Positions 5,689-14,073 of a DNA stretch of 64,000 bases are shown here, one piece after another. The stretch is from a virus. A model generated the notes under the pieces. The model had not been told where the DNA came from and did not search any database. It saw only the letters and a program-made list of their open reading frames with translations. A program made the translations under genes and the position numbers. Every line of letters starts with the position of its first letter. Positions within the stretch are counted from its first letter, which is position 1. Location of the stretch: positions 185,821-249,820 of the IMG/VR virus record IMGVR_UViG_3300044591_002232; one strand, given 5' to 3'.

Positions 5689-6442
5689 TTCCTTGGGGCA
5701 TTTGGGTAGACTTGGGAATCAAATGTTTCAATATGCCTCTCTTAGGGGCATTGCAAGAAACAATAATTACGAATATTGCATCCCACAATCTGGCCACGAA
5801 TTATTCAATTGCTTTACACTAAAGAATTTCTCACCATTAAACATCCAATACATTGATCCAAACCGACCAACTGTTCAAGAAAACAATTTTTCTTTTGATG
5901 AAAAACTATTCAATAATTGTCCCTCTTGGGTAAATTTGTTTGGTTTTTTTCAGTCTGAGAAATACTTCAAACACATTGAAAAAGAGATCAAAGAAGATTT
6001 TACTTTTATTGATTCAATTTTAGAACCCGCAAAAGAGGCTATTTCATGCTTTGAAAATCCGGTTGCTCTTCATGTAAGAAGAACCGATTACCTAACCAAT
6101 CCAAATCATACTGTTCTTCCATTAGAATATTATAGTAATACAATAAAAAAGTTTAATAATCAACAAATTATTGTATTTACAGATGATCCTAAATGGGCCT
6201 ATGAACAAAAACTTTTTGATGATGATCGCTTTGTGATTTCCGAAAACAATTCAAATTATGTTGATCTTTGTTTGATGACGTTATGTAGTGGGCACATTAT
6301 TGCCAATAGTAGTTTTTCTTGGTGGGGTGCCTGGCTCTCTAATAGTGAGAGAGTCATTGCACCTTCTGGTTGGTTCGAGGGGTCCGATAATTCACACCTA
6401 GATACTGTGGATTTAATTCCAAGTGAATGGGAGCTTATTTAA
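5675..6442 (+). CDS. GT11 glycosyltransferase (alpha-1,2-fucosyltransferase-like)
   Basis: A 255-residue protein with the full GT11 signature: LGRLGNQMFQYA near the N terminus, LHVRRTDYL in the middle (the HxRRxDY donor-binding motif), FTDDPKWA, and IIANSSFSWWGAWLS near the C terminus. Family members transfer L-fucose from GDP-fucose to position 2 of galactose. The start at 5675 overlaps the methyltransferase gene; it has no clear ribosome site, so coupling is likely. At 255 residues it is slightly shorter than usual (about 280-300) but no motif is missing. It lacks membrane segments and so should act in the cytoplasm. Confidence 0.9.
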   Translation: MIGFNSLGHLGRLGNQMFQYASLRGIARNNNYEYCIPQSGHELFNCFTLKNFSPLNIQYIDPNRPTVQENNFSFDEKLFNNCPSWVNLFGFFQSEKYFKHIEKEIKEDFTFIDSILEPAKEAISCFENPVALHVRRTDYLTNPNHTVLPLEYYSNTIKKFNNQQIIVFTDDPKWAYEQKLFDDDRFVISENNSNYVDLCLMTLCSGHIIANSSFSWWGAWLSNSERVIAPSGWFEGSDNSHLDTVDLIPSEWELI

Positions 6443-7149
6443 TGAAAGTTGCAATTATTTTTATTGGTACTGCAAAGTACATCGATTTTCTTCCGCTTTA
6501 TTACGAAAAGTGTGAAGAAAATTTCTTGGTAAATACACAAAAAACCTATTTTGTCTTTACTGATGGAGAGATCTCTGATCCACCAGAAAATGTGAAAATT
6601 TATTCTCAAGAACATCTACCCTGGCCCTATATTACTCTAAAGAGATTTGAAATTATAAACAAGGCAAGTGAAGATCTTTATAATTTTGATTGGGTTGTTT
6701 TTATGGATGCAGATACCCTAGTAGTTGATAAAATTACTGAAGAAGAATTCTTTAGTGATAAACAACTTTTGGGGGTTCATCATCCATGCGCCTTTATGAA
6801 AATGTCTCCGCACAATGAACCACCTGGGGCCTTTGAGACCAATCCCATTTCGACCGCCTGGACTAATGATTTTTCAATTTATTATCAAGGATGTTTTTGG
6901 GGTGGAAAGGTTCCTTATGTGATTGACTTGATTGATGAACTAGAGGACTGTGTAAATCAAGATCTAGAGAAAGGAATTGTTGCGGTATGGCACGATGAAA
7001 GCCATTTAAATCGGTATTTCTCACAACATAAAGATCAGATTAGGCTATTTGGTCCAGAATATGCCCATCCAGAATCTCTAAAACAATACTTTGATTTTAA
7101 ACCAAAAATTGTACATCTTGCAAAAAATAATTCAATCTATCACAAATGA
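6442..7149 (+). CDS. GT6 glycosyltransferase (ABO / alpha-1,3-galactosyltransferase family)
   Basis: The start shares one base with the previous stop (TAATG). The 235 residues follow the GT6 plan: VAIIFIGTAKYIDFLPLYYE at the N terminus, TYFVFTDG, a LPWPYITLKRFEII segment, the divalent-metal motif region VVFMDADTLVV, YYQGCFWGG, and WHDESHLNRYF near the C terminus. Vertebrate members make blood-group A/B and alpha-Gal epitopes; bacterial members and one in cyanophage P-SSM2 have been reported. GT6 commonly acts on an H-type fucosylated acceptor, and the gene next door is a fucosyltransferase, so the two may work in sequence. Confidence 0.9.
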   Translation: MKVAIIFIGTAKYIDFLPLYYEKCEENFLVNTQKTYFVFTDGEISDPPENVKIYSQEHLPWPYITLKRFEIINKASEDLYNFDWVVFMDADTLVVDKITEEEFFSDKQLLGVHHPCAFMKMSPHNEPPGAFETNPISTAWTNDFSIYYQGCFWGGKVPYVIDLIDELEDCVNQDLEKGIVAVWHDESHLNRYFSQHKDQIRLFGPEYAHPESLKQYFDFKPKIVHLAKNNSIYHK

Positions 7150-7910
7150 AGTACTCTGTATATTATCATATTTGGTCTCCTGATCAAACTGATCTCTGGA
7201 AGATCATGGTTGATGAACAATTAAAAAGACTTTATAAATCAAATATCCAAGACTATGCGGTAATCAATTGTGCTATTAACGGTTCTCAGGCAAGTAGAAT
7301 CAGGGATTTTGTTTCAATATATGATTGGGTCAATATCTTAGATTATAGAGATAGTGATGAAGAATACGAAGGATTTACCTTGAAGTATCTTTATGAAGAT
7401 TGTGTTTCTAAAAAATACGAGAAGGTTCTATATTTTCATACTAAAGGAATTAGCCATTTTGCCGGAGTGAGAGACCAGTATTCGGATAGAAAATTCCGGG
7501 CGGTCAATAGCTGGAGGCATCTTATGGAGGCCGGATGTATTGACAATTGGATTCAGAATGTCCTAGAGCTTGACAGAAATCAGGTATCTGGGGTAAACTA
7601 TTGTCTAGACCCCTGGCCGCACATGAGCGGAAACTTTTGGTGGGCTCGGGCTGATTATGTTTCAACATTAAATCACCCGACAAAACAAGCATTCAAACAA
7701 GATGGCAGAGATTTTGGCCCAATTGAAAGAATGAATTTTGAAAAATGGATTGGGATGAATAATCCAACTGTTTACAGTCTTTATGACTCCCCCTTTAGTT
7801 ATGATTTTAAGGGATTATCTCCTGATATTATCCCAACTCCACTAGGAGAGCCACATTGGTTTTGGCTCTATCGAGACGATATTTTTCCACATTATATTAA
7901 AAAATTATGA
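7146..7910 (+). CDS. Putative glycosyltransferase (unclassified)
   Basis: A 254-residue protein with no membrane segment. It has a KVLYFHTKGISHF stretch near residues 98-110 and SGNFWWARADYV near 160-171. From memory, a YFHTKG followed later by NFWWA is seen in a group of putative glycosyltransferases in bacteria and phages. A canonical DxD is not evident, although YCLDPWPHMSG may contribute. ATGA overlaps at both ends place it firmly in the glycan operon. The donor and acceptor cannot be predicted. Confidence 0.6.
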   Translation: MKYSVYYHIWSPDQTDLWKIMVDEQLKRLYKSNIQDYAVINCAINGSQASRIRDFVSIYDWVNILDYRDSDEEYEGFTLKYLYEDCVSKKYEKVLYFHTKGISHFAGVRDQYSDRKFRAVNSWRHLMEAGCIDNWIQNVLELDRNQVSGVNYCLDPWPHMSGNFWWARADYVSTLNHPTKQAFKQDGRDFGPIERMNFEKWIGMNNPTVYSLYDSPFSYDFKGLSPDIIPTPLGEPHWFWLYRDDIFPHYIKKL

Positions 7911-8629
7911 CATTTGGATGTTTTCACACTGTATATGAAAATAAAAGAGCGACCGAGTTTGTTCTAGAGCAATTTAGAAAGTATCACCCGGATGCTCCTT
8001 ATACGATTTGTTGTGATGGTGGGGTTGATTATTCTTACCTGGCCAAAAAGTATAATTGTAAATATGTGCATTCATATATGAGAATCGGTCGAAGAAATAC
8101 TGGGCATCCTTCAGGGGTTTATGGATTCACAAAGGACGAATCTCTTCATTGGATTCATATGTTCAGAGAGGCCGCAATTCATGTCAGGAATTATGGTGGG
8201 TCTCATATGATTATGATGGAAGACGACGTATTGACCCAAGGAAAGGTAATCATTGATCCATCCTGGGAATGTGCTGGATTTGATGTTCCTGGAAATAAAA
8301 TTGCACCTTCTCTTCTCAAATATATCTCTGATAAGTATCACATTTTTCCGAATGTAGATTGGTATGGTGCCGGTGGAGGAAGTATCTTCAATATCGAAAC
8401 TTTCTTGGATAATTATCATCAAATTTATGATTTTATTGATTTTGAGTTTGATTATATTTTAAACAATTTAGATTATCGTTTTGGGTGGTTAGATCTTTAT
8501 ATGCAAATTGCTTATTTTGTTTTACGAAAAGAGTATTCTATTAATACAAATCTAACCGAGGTTTGGAAGACGCCAAATTATAGGGACACAAATTTCTCTC
8601 TTGTTCATGCCTATAAGGAACTTTATTGA
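7907..8629 (+). CDS. Putative GT-A-fold glycosyltransferase
   Basis: A 240-residue protein beginning MTFGCFHTVYENKRATEFVL, like nucleotide-diphospho-sugar transferases in which an early strand is followed by a helix carrying charged residues. MIMMEDDVLTQG (about residues 101-112) looks like the acidic DxD-type metal site, and WYGAGGGSIFN follows later in the place where GT-A enzymes often have a small-residue acceptor loop. There is no signal or membrane helix. Overlapping starts and stops tie it to its neighbours. Specificity unknown. Confidence 0.65.
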   Translation: MTFGCFHTVYENKRATEFVLEQFRKYHPDAPYTICCDGGVDYSYLAKKYNCKYVHSYMRIGRRNTGHPSGVYGFTKDESLHWIHMFREAAIHVRNYGGSHMIMMEDDVLTQGKVIIDPSWECAGFDVPGNKIAPSLLKYISDKYHIFPNVDWYGAGGGSIFNIETFLDNYHQIYDFIDFEFDYILNNLDYRFGWLDLYMQIAYFVLRKEYSINTNLTEVWKTPNYRDTNFSLVHAYKELY

Positions 8630-9600
8630 TGAATATTGCACTAATTGGTCCTGGAATTCTACCCATTCCCCCCAATGGTTGGGGGGCGGTTGAGAGTCTT
8701 ATTTGGGACTATTCTCTTGAACTGAATCAGTTAGGACACACTGGAATTATAACCAACACCCAAGACTGGGATGATATCATTTCTGATTTAAATTCGGATA
8801 ATTTTGATTTCGCCCATCTTCATTATGATGTTTTTTATCCTCTTCTTGATAGAATCAAAAATGAAACCAAAATCAAGACTATTGGGATGAGTAGTCATTA
8901 TCCATATATTGATCAATCTCACATGCATCAGAGGGATGGTTATGACAAGATTTTTGATTTTATTATTAAGAACAATCAATACTTTATCTTCTGTATTTCT
9001 AAAAAAGATTACAAGACATTTAAGAGTCATGGGGCCAATGAGGACTTTTTGATTCTTTCAGAAAATGGAGCAAATCATAATACTTTTACTTATAACAAAA
9101 CTCCTTCTCTTCCTAATAGGTCTTTATACCTAGGCCAGATTTGTCAAAGAAAAAAACAATGGATTTATCAAGATATTGAGTGCATTGATTTTGTTGGCAA
9201 GATCATGACCCAAACACCTTTTGACCCAAATAAAAACTATCTTGCGGAATGGTCTGATGAAGAAAAACGATCTAATTTCACTAATTATGGTAATCTTGTT
9301 CTGTTGTCTGATGGCGAAAACGGAACTCCTTTGGTCGTTAAAGAGGCCCTGATTAATGGTTTAGGAGTTGTTATTTCTAAATACGCTGCCCATGATCTAG
9401 AAGATGGTATTCCCTTTGTTTCTGTTATATCAGATGAAAAATTAGAAGATCTTGATTACATTAAAGAGAAAATAGAAGAAAATCGAGAAGTTTCTCTTTC
9501 TATGAGAGATGATATCAGGCAATATGCAATAGACAATTTTTCATGGGAAAGTCTGGTTAAACTTTATGCGGAGAATGTTGAAAAATGCAAATCTGTATAA
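8629..9600 (+). CDS. GT4-like (GT-B fold) glycosyltransferase, copy 1
   Basis: Start ATG 8629 overlaps the previous stop (TGATG). The 323 residues begin MNIALIGPGILPIPPNGWGA, the N-terminal nucleotide-fold loop of GT4 enzymes, and later carry NLVLLSDGENGTPLVVKEAL, which matches the EX7E-type C-terminal donor site. It is clearly a paralogue of the next gene: both share the IPP(N/K)GWGAVESLIWD start, a Y-L-(G/A)-(Q/K)-I-x-x-RK(K/R)Q segment and NLVLLSDGE. Copy 1 and copy 2 have diverged well beyond half of positions, so the duplication is old. Confidence 0.85.
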   Translation: MNIALIGPGILPIPPNGWGAVESLIWDYSLELNQLGHTGIITNTQDWDDIISDLNSDNFDFAHLHYDVFYPLLDRIKNETKIKTIGMSSHYPYIDQSHMHQRDGYDKIFDFIIKNNQYFIFCISKKDYKTFKSHGANEDFLILSENGANHNTFTYNKTPSLPNRSLYLGQICQRKKQWIYQDIECIDFVGKIMTQTPFDPNKNYLAEWSDEEKRSNFTNYGNLVLLSDGENGTPLVVKEALINGLGVVISKYAAHDLEDGIPFVSVISDEKLEDLDYIKEKIEENREVSLSMRDDIRQYAIDNFSWESLVKLYAENVEKCKSV

Positions 9601-10535
9601 TTGGTCCAAATTCTCCAATTCCACCTAAAGGATGGGGGGCTGTTGAGAGCCTAATTTGGGATATGAAAAACGCTTTAGAAGAAATGGGTCATAAAGTGAC
9701 CATCATTAATACTGGAGATCCATTAGAAATTATTCGCACTATTAATAGTCTAAGGCCCGATTTTGTTCATATTAATTATGATGATTGGATTCCAATTTAT
9801 CCCTATATTCAATATCCCTGCGCTATCACGACACATTTTGCCTATCTGACGAGACCCGAGTTTATGGGGGCCTATAAACAAAGAATTTTTGATCAATTTT
9901 CTTATATTAAACCAAATGTCTTTGGACTATCAGAAGAGATCAATGATGTTTATCATTCTGTTTGTAGTATTCCAAAATCTCAACTCTTTTTAAATCCAAA
10001 TGGGGTTAATTTTGAAATTTTTAAAAAAACGAACTATCCGGAAAATCCAGATAGTTCAATTTATCTTGCAAAAATAGATCACCGAAAAAGGCAATATTTA
10101 TTTCAAGAAATAGATTCTCTTTTTTATGCTGGAAATATTGCTGATTCTAGATTTAATAAAGAGAAAAATTTTCTAGGAGAATGGTCTAAGCAACACCTTT
10201 ATGAGAATTTAACTGATTATGGTAATCTAGTTCTTCTTTCAGATGGAGAGGCTCATCCTCTTGTTTGTTTAGAAGCATTCGCCGCTGGTCTAGGTGTTGT
10301 GATTTCTGAATGGGCATTTGCAAACTTAGATACCTCTAAGGAGTTTATTACGGTTATTCCAGAAGATCAGATAAGTAATATTGCTTATGTTGAAGAAAAA
10401 ATTATTGAAAACCGGGAATCCTCAATTAAAAATCGAGATCAGATTCTAGATTATGCAAGAACTTTTGATTGGAAAAAAATTCTAACAAGACATTACATAC
10501 CAAATATTGAGAAATTAATTTATGGACAGGAATAA
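9585..10535 (+). CDS. GT4-like (GT-B fold) glycosyltransferase, copy 2
   Basis: A 316-residue paralogue of the preceding gene, overlapping it by 16 nt. Motifs: MQICIIGPNSPIPPKGWGA at the N terminus, AITTHFAYL in the first domain, YLAKIDHRKRQYLFQEID at the domain boundary and NLVLLSDGEAHPLVCLEAFA in the donor site, where the acidic pair of the EX7E motif is conserved. Tandem GT4 enzymes usually add successive residues of one glycan. The DNA is AT-rich like the rest of the cassette. Confidence 0.85.
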   Translation: MQICIIGPNSPIPPKGWGAVESLIWDMKNALEEMGHKVTIINTGDPLEIIRTINSLRPDFVHINYDDWIPIYPYIQYPCAITTHFAYLTRPEFMGAYKQRIFDQFSYIKPNVFGLSEEINDVYHSVCSIPKSQLFLNPNGVNFEIFKKTNYPENPDSSIYLAKIDHRKRQYLFQEIDSLFYAGNIADSRFNKEKNFLGEWSKQHLYENLTDYGNLVLLSDGEAHPLVCLEAFAAGLGVVISEWAFANLDTSKEFITVIPEDQISNIAYVEEKIIENRESSIKNRDQILDYARTFDWKKILTRHYIPNIEKLIYGQE

Positions 10536-11310
10536 ATCAATCTATAAACTTCAGAATTTTGGTCCGATTTATTATATTAATTTGGACGATCATGTGGAAA
10601 GAAGAGAATTTATGGAATCCCAATTTGAATATTGGGGTATTGAAAATTACACTCGCATTTCGGCGTATGATGGAAGAAATGATGATCTAGGGGATATTAT
10701 TAAAGGAAAGTATCCTGATAATGTTTCCACTTCAGAATTGGGGTGCCTAACTAGTCATCTAAAGGCGATTAAGTACTGGTACGAGAATAGTGATACATCA
10801 TATGCAGTCTTTATGGAAGACGATTGTTTAATTATTGCTAATTGTTGGAATTTTACTTGGCAGGAGTTTTTGTCTAGGGTTCCCTATAATTTTGATTGTT
10901 TACAGCTTGCTATCATCTGTACCGGAGATCTTCATTTGCAAATTCATAGGCATCAAATGAATGAATTTTCTACGGCTTGTTATGTCATAACAAGACGATA
11001 CGCCAAGAAACTAATCGATCTCCATTGTAGAGATGGTAAATATAAATTAGATCAAGATATTCGACCTCGTGCGGTGGCAGATGATTTGATCTATTCCACT
11101 GGAATCGTATATTCGACTCCTCTATTTTTATACAAGCTGGAACTTGGTTCTACAATACATGAGGATCATGTAGAAACGTTCCATAAAAATTCTTATGATG
11201 GTCTAAAGGCCTTCTGGGAAAATAAGGGTTCTGAATTATCTGTGGAGCAAATAACGACATACAACCCATATTTCAACAGCGTTATTGGCTCTTCTGGTCA
11301 GGGGGCTTGA
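10522..11310 (+). CDS. GT25 glycosyltransferase (LPS-type)
   Basis: A 262-residue GT25 family member. The family opening IYYINLDDHVERREFMESQF lies near residues 16-35. GCLTSHLKAIKYWYEN comes before the acidic site YAVFMEDDCLI, and ACYVITRRYAKKLI follows. GT25 enzymes add galactose or glucose to lipooligosaccharide cores in bacteria. It is the last gene of the cassette; a sigma70-like promoter overlaps its stop. The C-terminal 40 residues are less typical. Confidence 0.88.
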   Translation: MDRNKSIYKLQNFGPIYYINLDDHVERREFMESQFEYWGIENYTRISAYDGRNDDLGDIIKGKYPDNVSTSELGCLTSHLKAIKYWYENSDTSYAVFMEDDCLIIANCWNFTWQEFLSRVPYNFDCLQLAIICTGDLHLQIHRHQMNEFSTACYVITRRYAKKLIDLHCRDGKYKLDQDIRPRAVADDLIYSTGIVYSTPLFLYKLELGSTIHEDHVETFHKNSYDGLKAFWENKGSELSVEQITTYNPYFNSVIGSSGQGA

Positions 11311-11335
11311 CAGAACGACAGACCCATGCTATCGT
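11307..11335 (+). promoter_or_regulatory. Sigma70-type promoter upstream of the envelope cassette
   Basis: TTGACA (11307-11312) and TATCGT (11330-11335) are separated by 17 nt. The -35 overlaps the stop codon of the GT25 gene. It would drive the RlpA, NlpC/P60 and porin genes with a leader of about 120 nt. Confidence 0.6.
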
Positions 11336-11341
11336 AGTGAC

Positions 11342-11387
11342 TTCACCTGGTTCCTAAATACTTCCTCATTATGAATCAGGTGAATTA
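11342..11387 (+). promoter_or_regulatory. Leader hairpin and late promoter upstream of the rlpA-like gene
   Basis: TTCACCTG near 11343-11350 pairs with CAGGTGAA near 11377-11384, forming an 8-bp stem. CTAAATA (11354-11360), a T4-type late promoter, lies in the loop. The stem is part of the transcript only if the upstream sigma70 promoter is used, so early and late transcripts would have different leaders. Confidence 0.4.
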
Positions 11388-11459
11388 GAGCCGGAGATGT
11401 TGCCTTTAGAACAGGTGATGCCACAACATCAATCCGGATGTAGAGTTCAATTAAAATTA

Positions 11460-11933
11460 ATGCTTTTTTCTAAAAAAATTCTAACGATTGCGGCCCTAGG
11501 TTCAATTGGTGTTTCTATTTTATCTCCAATCGAATCTAAGGCTATTTCTGTATCTAAATTTGTTGACCCATCAACTGAAACAAAAACCGAATGGGAAACT
11601 AAATTTGAGCAGAAATTTCCCAATTATAAAACGCCATTGGCGAGTGTTTATCAAGGTCGAGCGTCATTTTACGGGCCGGGGTTTTATGGTAGACAAACTG
11701 CAAATGGTGAAGTTTTCCGCCCAGGTACTATGACCGCAGCGCATAAAACACTTCCGTTTGGCACTCGCGTCCGAGTTACGAACATGAGTAATGGGAGATC
11801 GACGGTTGTTAGAATCAACGACAGAGGACCATATGTTGGAGGGCGGATCATTGATCTTTCCGAAACAGCAGCAGATGCAATTGGGATGAGAAATTCCGGG
11901 GTTTCTCCTGTAAAGATCCAAATCCTAAACTAA
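11460..11933 (+). CDS. RlpA-like double-psi beta-barrel protein, secreted
   Basis: I chose ATG 11460 because it puts a classical signal peptide at the N terminus: MLFSKKI, a hydrophobic core, then a cleavage region ending ESKA. The C-terminal 95 residues carry the RlpA fold motifs QGRASFYGPGFYGRQTANGE, TAAHKTLPFGTRVRVTN and VRINDRGPYVGGRIIDLSE. RlpA proteins bind or cleave peptidoglycan in the periplasm; cyanobacteria have many. The SPOR domain is absent. With the peptidase and porin that follow, it forms a cell-envelope cassette, perhaps taken from a host. A role in lysis or envelope remodelling is inferred. Confidence 0.88.
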   Translation: MLFSKKILTIAALGSIGVSILSPIESKAISVSKFVDPSTETKTEWETKFEQKFPNYKTPLASVYQGRASFYGPGFYGRQTANGEVFRPGTMTAAHKTLPFGTRVRVTNMSNGRSTVVRINDRGPYVGGRIIDLSETAADAIGMRNSGVSPVKIQILN

Positions 11934-11937
11934 GGCC

Positions 11938-12384
11938 ATGATCCCGACAGTAGAGGAAGTGCGTATTGTTGAACCAAACTTTGAAGAAGTTTTTATTCAA
12001 AATCAAAACGCATTCAATAAGTACAATGGTCGAAGGAACAACTGTTCTAATACAGTAAGGAAATTTCTTTCCTTACTAGGTATAAATACTGACAGAGTTA
12101 CGGCCTGGGCCGATACAGTCCGTAACCTTGGTAAAATCATCTACAACCACAATCAATTACAAAAAGGTGATATTGTGGCCATGGGGAGACCTGGAGATAC
12201 CTGGCATGTCGGTGTTTATTTCGGAGACGGAAAGGTTCTCCACCAATCGGCAATGAGAGGCTACAAGGTAGGAATCTTCAACGATATTAATGCCTTCATT
12301 AACTATCATCGAGGATTCTATATCGTAAGACCTCATACGAACATTCTAGAAAATCAATTTTTCATTTCACCTGAACTTACTTAA
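11938..12384 (+). CDS. NlpC/P60-like cysteine peptidase, probable peptidoglycan hydrolase
   Basis: This 148-residue protein has the layout of an NlpC/P60 or CHAP-like domain. The presumed catalytic cysteine is C36 in RRNNCSNTVRKFL. The presumed histidine is H90 in GDTWHVGVYFGDG, preceded by LQKGDIVAMG, and LHQS follows. No signal peptide is seen, so it may need a holin or the tail to reach the wall. It begins 4 nt after the RlpA-like gene and is followed 6 nt later by the porin. Cleaving stem peptides in peptidoglycan is the family function; the exact bond is unknown. Confidence 0.75.
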   Translation: MIPTVEEVRIVEPNFEEVFIQNQNAFNKYNGRRNNCSNTVRKFLSLLGINTDRVTAWADTVRNLGKIIYNHNQLQKGDIVAMGRPGDTWHVGVYFGDGKVLHQSAMRGYKVGIFNDINAFINYHRGFYIVRPHTNILENQFFISPELT

Positions 12385-12390
12385 ATTTTT

Positions 12391-13851
12391 ATGAAACTTT
12401 ATCAACAACTAATGCTTGCCCCAGTAGCCGCTGGTGTTATGATTTCTCCGGCTACCGCTCAAACATTTAAACTGGATGTTGTAGATTACTACGCATCTCA
12501 GGAGCAAGTAACCAGCATTACACAATTCTCTGATGTTCGCCCTACTGATTGGGCCTATCAGGCACTCACCAATCTTGTAGAGCGTTATGGTTGTGTTGCT
12601 GGTTATCCAGACCTAACCTATCGTGGTGGTCAATCAATGACCCGTTATGAGGCAGCCGCCCTTCTGAATTCCTGTCTAGATCGTGTAACAGAAGTAACCG
12701 ATGAAATTCGGAAACTTCAAGAAGAATTTAAGGCTGAACTAATCGTTCTCCGCGCCCGCGTAGAGGGCCTAGAAGCCCGTGCCGCTGTTCTTGAGGCAAC
12801 TCAATTCTCTACTACCACCAAACTTAATGGTGAAGTAAGTTTTGTTCTTGCTGGTGTTCCTGATTATCAGGGTCGCGGTGTCAAGGCAGATGAAACCTCA
12901 TTTAATTATGATATGCGCCTGAATTTCGATACCTCATTTACCGGTAAAGATCTTCTTCGCACTCGTCTACGGGCCGGGAATTTTAGTGATCTTCCTTTTG
13001 GCTCTAGTTCTTCACTGTTCAAACTTGACAAGGCCGAAACCACTGATAATTCGGTAGAACTTGATCGACTGTATTACCAGTTCCCGGTAGGTAGTGACGT
13101 AACTGTTACTGTTGGTCCTATGGTACGGAATACTGAAATGGCCTGGGTTCCCACTGCATATCGTTCTGGGATTCTTGATTTCTTCACGACTGCTGGTGCT
13201 CCGGGTGTTTATAACAAGGCAACCGGTTCTGGTATTGGTGTTCAGTATCAGGCAAATGGTCTTGTTGCCGGTGTAAATTATGTTGCCCAAAACGGCGACA
13301 GCACCGAATCGGGCGTATTTGATGCTGATGGTGCCCTGAACGTAATGGCCCAGCTCGGCTACAAGGCCTCTAATTGGGGTGTTGGCGTCGGTTATCGTTA
13401 TGGCTCCGAGGGCACTCGTCTACGCACCTACAACGGCTTCCGTGGGGCCAATGGAGCACTTCTGGACAACCAGGACTCGAATAGTGTTGCGGTGAATGCT
13501 TACTGGCAGCCCGTTGAATCTCGCGTTGTTCCATCGATCAGTGCTGGTTATGGTTATAATGCCGTAAGTGGCCGACCTGGGGACACTGATGCAACCGATT
13601 CCCAATCCTGGTTTGTCGGTATGCAATGGAATGATGCTTTTGTTTCTGGAAATTCTGCTGGTGTTGCGGTTGGTCAACCTGCAAATGCAGAAGATCTTGA
13701 TGAGGCCCTGATGCTTGAAGTTTTCTATAAGGTTCAAGTAACTGATAATATCAGTGTTACTCCTTCTGTATTTTATGTGAGTAATGATGCTGGCCAACGA
13801 GGTAATGCCTCTGAGGTCGGTGGCGTAATCCAGACAACTTTCAAGTTCTGA
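12391..13851 (+). CDS. Cyanobacterial-type SLH-OprB outer-membrane porin
   Basis: The 486 residues have the full plan of cyanobacterial porins. A signal peptide ends around ATAQ (residues 1-23). An SLH domain (about 44-100; FSDVRPTDWAYQALTNLVER and GYPDLTYRGGQSMTRYEAAA) anchors to peptidoglycan. A coiled coil runs from 100 to 137, and a beta-barrel from about 139 ends in the outer-membrane signature TTFKF. Host proteins of this type are somewhat longer (about 500-570). The gene is visibly GC-richer than its neighbours and uses CGC, GCC and CTG more often, which suggests acquisition from a cyanobacterium. In the host such porins pass ions, including iron, and small solutes. A phage copy could replace or alter host uptake or surface receptors; that is inference. 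Confidence 0.9.
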   Translation: MKLYQQLMLAPVAAGVMISPATAQTFKLDVVDYYASQEQVTSITQFSDVRPTDWAYQALTNLVERYGCVAGYPDLTYRGGQSMTRYEAAALLNSCLDRVTEVTDEIRKLQEEFKAELIVLRARVEGLEARAAVLEATQFSTTTKLNGEVSFVLAGVPDYQGRGVKADETSFNYDMRLNFDTSFTGKDLLRTRLRAGNFSDLPFGSSSSLFKLDKAETTDNSVELDRLYYQFPVGSDVTVTVGPMVRNTEMAWVPTAYRSGILDFFTTAGAPGVYNKATGSGIGVQYQANGLVAGVNYVAQNGDSTESGVFDADGALNVMAQLGYKASNWGVGVGYRYGSEGTRLRTYNGFRGANGALLDNQDSNSVAVNAYWQPVESRVVPSISAGYGYNAVSGRPGDTDATDSQSWFVGMQWNDAFVSGNSAGVAVGQPANAEDLDEALMLEVFYKVQVTDNISVTPSVFYVSNDAGQRGNASEVGGVIQTTFKF

Positions 13852-13853
13852 AT

Positions 13854-14063
13854 ATGACTGTAGTAACAAACGAACACGGGCAAACCAATGTGTTTGCCAA
13901 AGAACCAACAATGTACATTTTGGAGGAAGACATGCAAAAACACGAACAACAGCCTTATGCTGAATTTGCCGAATCGGTAAATGCAAAATTTGCAATCGTC
14001 GGGGTTATTTCGGGGATTATTTCCTATGCCCTGACTGGTAAACTATTTTTTGGACTTTATTGA
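13854..14063 (+). CDS. hli: High-light-inducible protein (HLIP)
   Basis: A 69-residue protein with one membrane helix near the C terminus. It matches cyanophage HLIPs: a leading TNVFAKEPTMYILEE segment, a polar linker, then AESVNAKFAIVGVISGII and ALTGKLFFG. The helix motif is normally AExxNGRxAMxG; here NGR is NAK and AM is AI, so two pigment-site positions differ. HLIPs bind chlorophyll and carotenoids and protect photosystem II assembly; phage copies are thought to sustain photosynthesis during infection. It follows the porin with a 2-nt gap. Confidence 0.85.
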   Translation: MTVVTNEHGQTNVFAKEPTMYILEEDMQKHEQQPYAEFAESVNAKFAIVGVISGIISYALTGKLFFGLY

Positions 14064-14073
14064 GGAAATTAAA

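Noticed and set aside
13012-13995. Minus-strand frames (92 and 191 residues) opposite the porin gene
   Set aside because: The plus-strand porin has signal peptide, SLH and barrel features; the antisense products are basic and resemble nothing.
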